Shown one piece after another: positions 62,936 to 64,000 of a stretch of DNA of 64,000 bases (position 1 is its first letter; the number at the start of each line of letters is the position of its first letter). A program made the translations under genes and the position numbers. The notes under the pieces are model-generated. The model saw only the letters and a list, made by a program, of their open reading frames with translations, was not told the DNA's origin and ran no database searches. Source of the stretch: Telluribacter humicola (GTDB lineage: Bacteria > Bacteroidota > Bacteroidia > Cytophagales > Spirosomataceae); the NCBI RefSeq assembly GCF_017355935.1, contig NZ_JAFIQT010000005.1, forward strand, positions 298,953-362,952, given 5' to 3'.

Positions 62936-64000
62936 GAATCTGGAATATCATCAGGGTGTCGCTCTGGTCATGAAATCCATGATGTTTGGCCTTATTACTG
63001 ACTTGTGGGGCGATGCTCCCTACGCCAATTCCTTGAAAGGAGAAGTGGGTGGAGCCGAAAACATCACACCAGCTTTTGATAGCCAGGAAAGTATTTATAC
63101 CGGCATACTGGCTGATCTTGAGAAGGCGAATACCCTGCTATCCAAAGGCAAGAATGAATATACGGGTATAGTTGACAACGTGAATGTGATCTATAACGGT
63201 AATCCGGCTAAGTGGCGCAAACTGGCTAACTCCCTAGCACTTCGTTACTTCATGCGGATTTCCAGCAAGAAACCGGAAGTAGCCAAGGCAGGCATTGAAA
63301 AAATAGCAGGCAATCCGAACATGTATCCGATCATTACTGATAACGCCGATGATGCGACCATGGGCTTTCCGGGTACAAGCGATGGAACCTCCTGGCCAGC
63401 CAATACCGTATATGATGCAAGTGGCAGCAACTATAGGAGAATAAAAATGGCTGCTACCCTGGTTGAGACGCTCCAGAGCCTCAAAGACCCGCGACTTGGC
63501 GTATGGGCCAAAAAAGTGGAGGTCCCGCTGGTAGTGGATGCTAAACTGCCGGCAGGTACCGATAAGGTGGAAAACGAAAAACGCTACCTGTCACCGGACA
63601 AAGTGGGTAATGTCGTTATAGATACAGATCCTGAATACGTAGGTCTTCCTACCAGTTTCTCCGCCCTGCCCTCATCCTATAACCTAAACCCTACCCCCGG
63701 CCAAACCTCCTTTAACCCGCATGTGTCATTTCTGAATGATATATACCAGCAGGCTACGGGCCCTTTGCTGAAAGCACGACTCCTATCCGCAGCCGAGGTG
63801 CATTTTATACTAGCTGAGGCGGCCCTCAAAGGATGGAATGCTGGCGCTGCCCAGGCTCACTATGAGGCAGGGGTTAAAGCATCGTTGAACATCTGGGGCC
63901 TGGGTACTAAGTATGGTGCTCCCCAACTGTTGGACAGATTTGGCATCAAATTAAGAAGTAGTCCTTCTATTCAGAAATTGCATTATTATCTTTTTCCCTC
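62925..64000 (+). pseudogene. SusD-like gene lacking its 5' part, fused to the susC remnant; runs off the window
   Basis: The reading frame from about 62925 (after a TAG at 62922) is open to base 64000 and has no start codon at a sensible N-terminus. It reads LNLEYHQGVALVMKSMMFGL, ITDLWGDAPYANSLKGE, WRKLANSLALRYFMRIS, LLSAAEVHFILAEAALKGW and AHYEAGVKASLNIWG, matching the central and C-terminal parts of SusD-like (SusD-like_2 type) lipoproteins. The signal peptide and N-terminal third are missing. The last 30 or so residues do not follow the usual pattern, suggesting further decay. Confidence 0.8.

Overview
The window looks like chromosome of a Bacteroidota bacterium, most likely order Cytophagales (Spirosomataceae/Dyadobacter-like). 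The evidence is three SusC/SusD outer-membrane glycan-uptake loci (one decayed), ECF sigma/FecR pairs, TTTG-N19-21-TAnnTTTG-type promoters, almost no Shine-Dalgarno sequences, and secreted sugar-processing proteins typical of that group. Base composition is close to 50% GC, with a more AT-rich island at a toxin-antitoxin module (19.6-20.4 kb). I saw no rRNA, tRNA, CRISPR array or intact insertion sequence.

Layout. 1-15.6 kb, minus strand: a carbohydrate locus. In transcription order it holds a secreted alpha/alpha-toroid protein, an AGE-family epimerase, an MFS sugar transporter, a DUF4127 protein, SusC, SusD, a terminator, a FAD oxidoreductase, a ROK repressor and an edge-truncated PQQ-type sugar dehydrogenase. 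16.0-19.4 kb, plus: a three-gene operon (Nramp-fold transporter, Rossmann epimerase-like protein, DHDPS-fold aldolase). The first two lack hallmark residues of their superfamilies. 19.6-20.4 kb: a HepT/MntA-type module whose toxin gene carries an in-frame stop. 20.4-23.7 kb: an FG-GAP protein, a response regulator and a Xre/RES toxin-antitoxin pair. 23.9-35.1 kb, plus: an ECF sigma, FecR, SusC (with STN domain), SusD, ThuA and SGNH/propeller/HEAT/cytochrome c series, ending in a strong terminator.

35.7-42.4 kb, plus: a MarR-TolC-HlyD-RND efflux operon. The same 14-bp near-palindrome lies in both the marR and tolC promoters. An orphan acyl carrier protein gene follows, bracketed by two nearly identical hairpins. 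42.5-49.0 kb: a giant CheB-CheR-multi-PAS histidine kinase and its response regulator, then a KDPG aldolase. 49.7-59.0 kb, minus: a likely operon of a PfkB-kinase/HAD-phosphatase fusion, two paralogous propeller + alpha/alpha-toroid proteins flanking a sialidase-like protein, and a DUF3748 propeller protein. 59.5-64.0 kb: an ECF sigma gene, an alpha/beta hydrolase, a FecR N-terminal stub, and a frameshifted SusC joined by a deletion to a SusD missing its N-terminus.

Functionally the window is dominated by sensing, binding, importing and chemically modifying sugars or sugar acids. Efflux, signalling and toxin-antitoxin genes lie between these loci. The best candidates for undescribed biology are the 16-19 kb operon with altered motifs, the 49.7-59 kb kinase-phosphatase/twin-toroid operon, and the acyl carrier protein cassette between twin hairpins. 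Family assignments come from reading the protein sequences; no database search was run.
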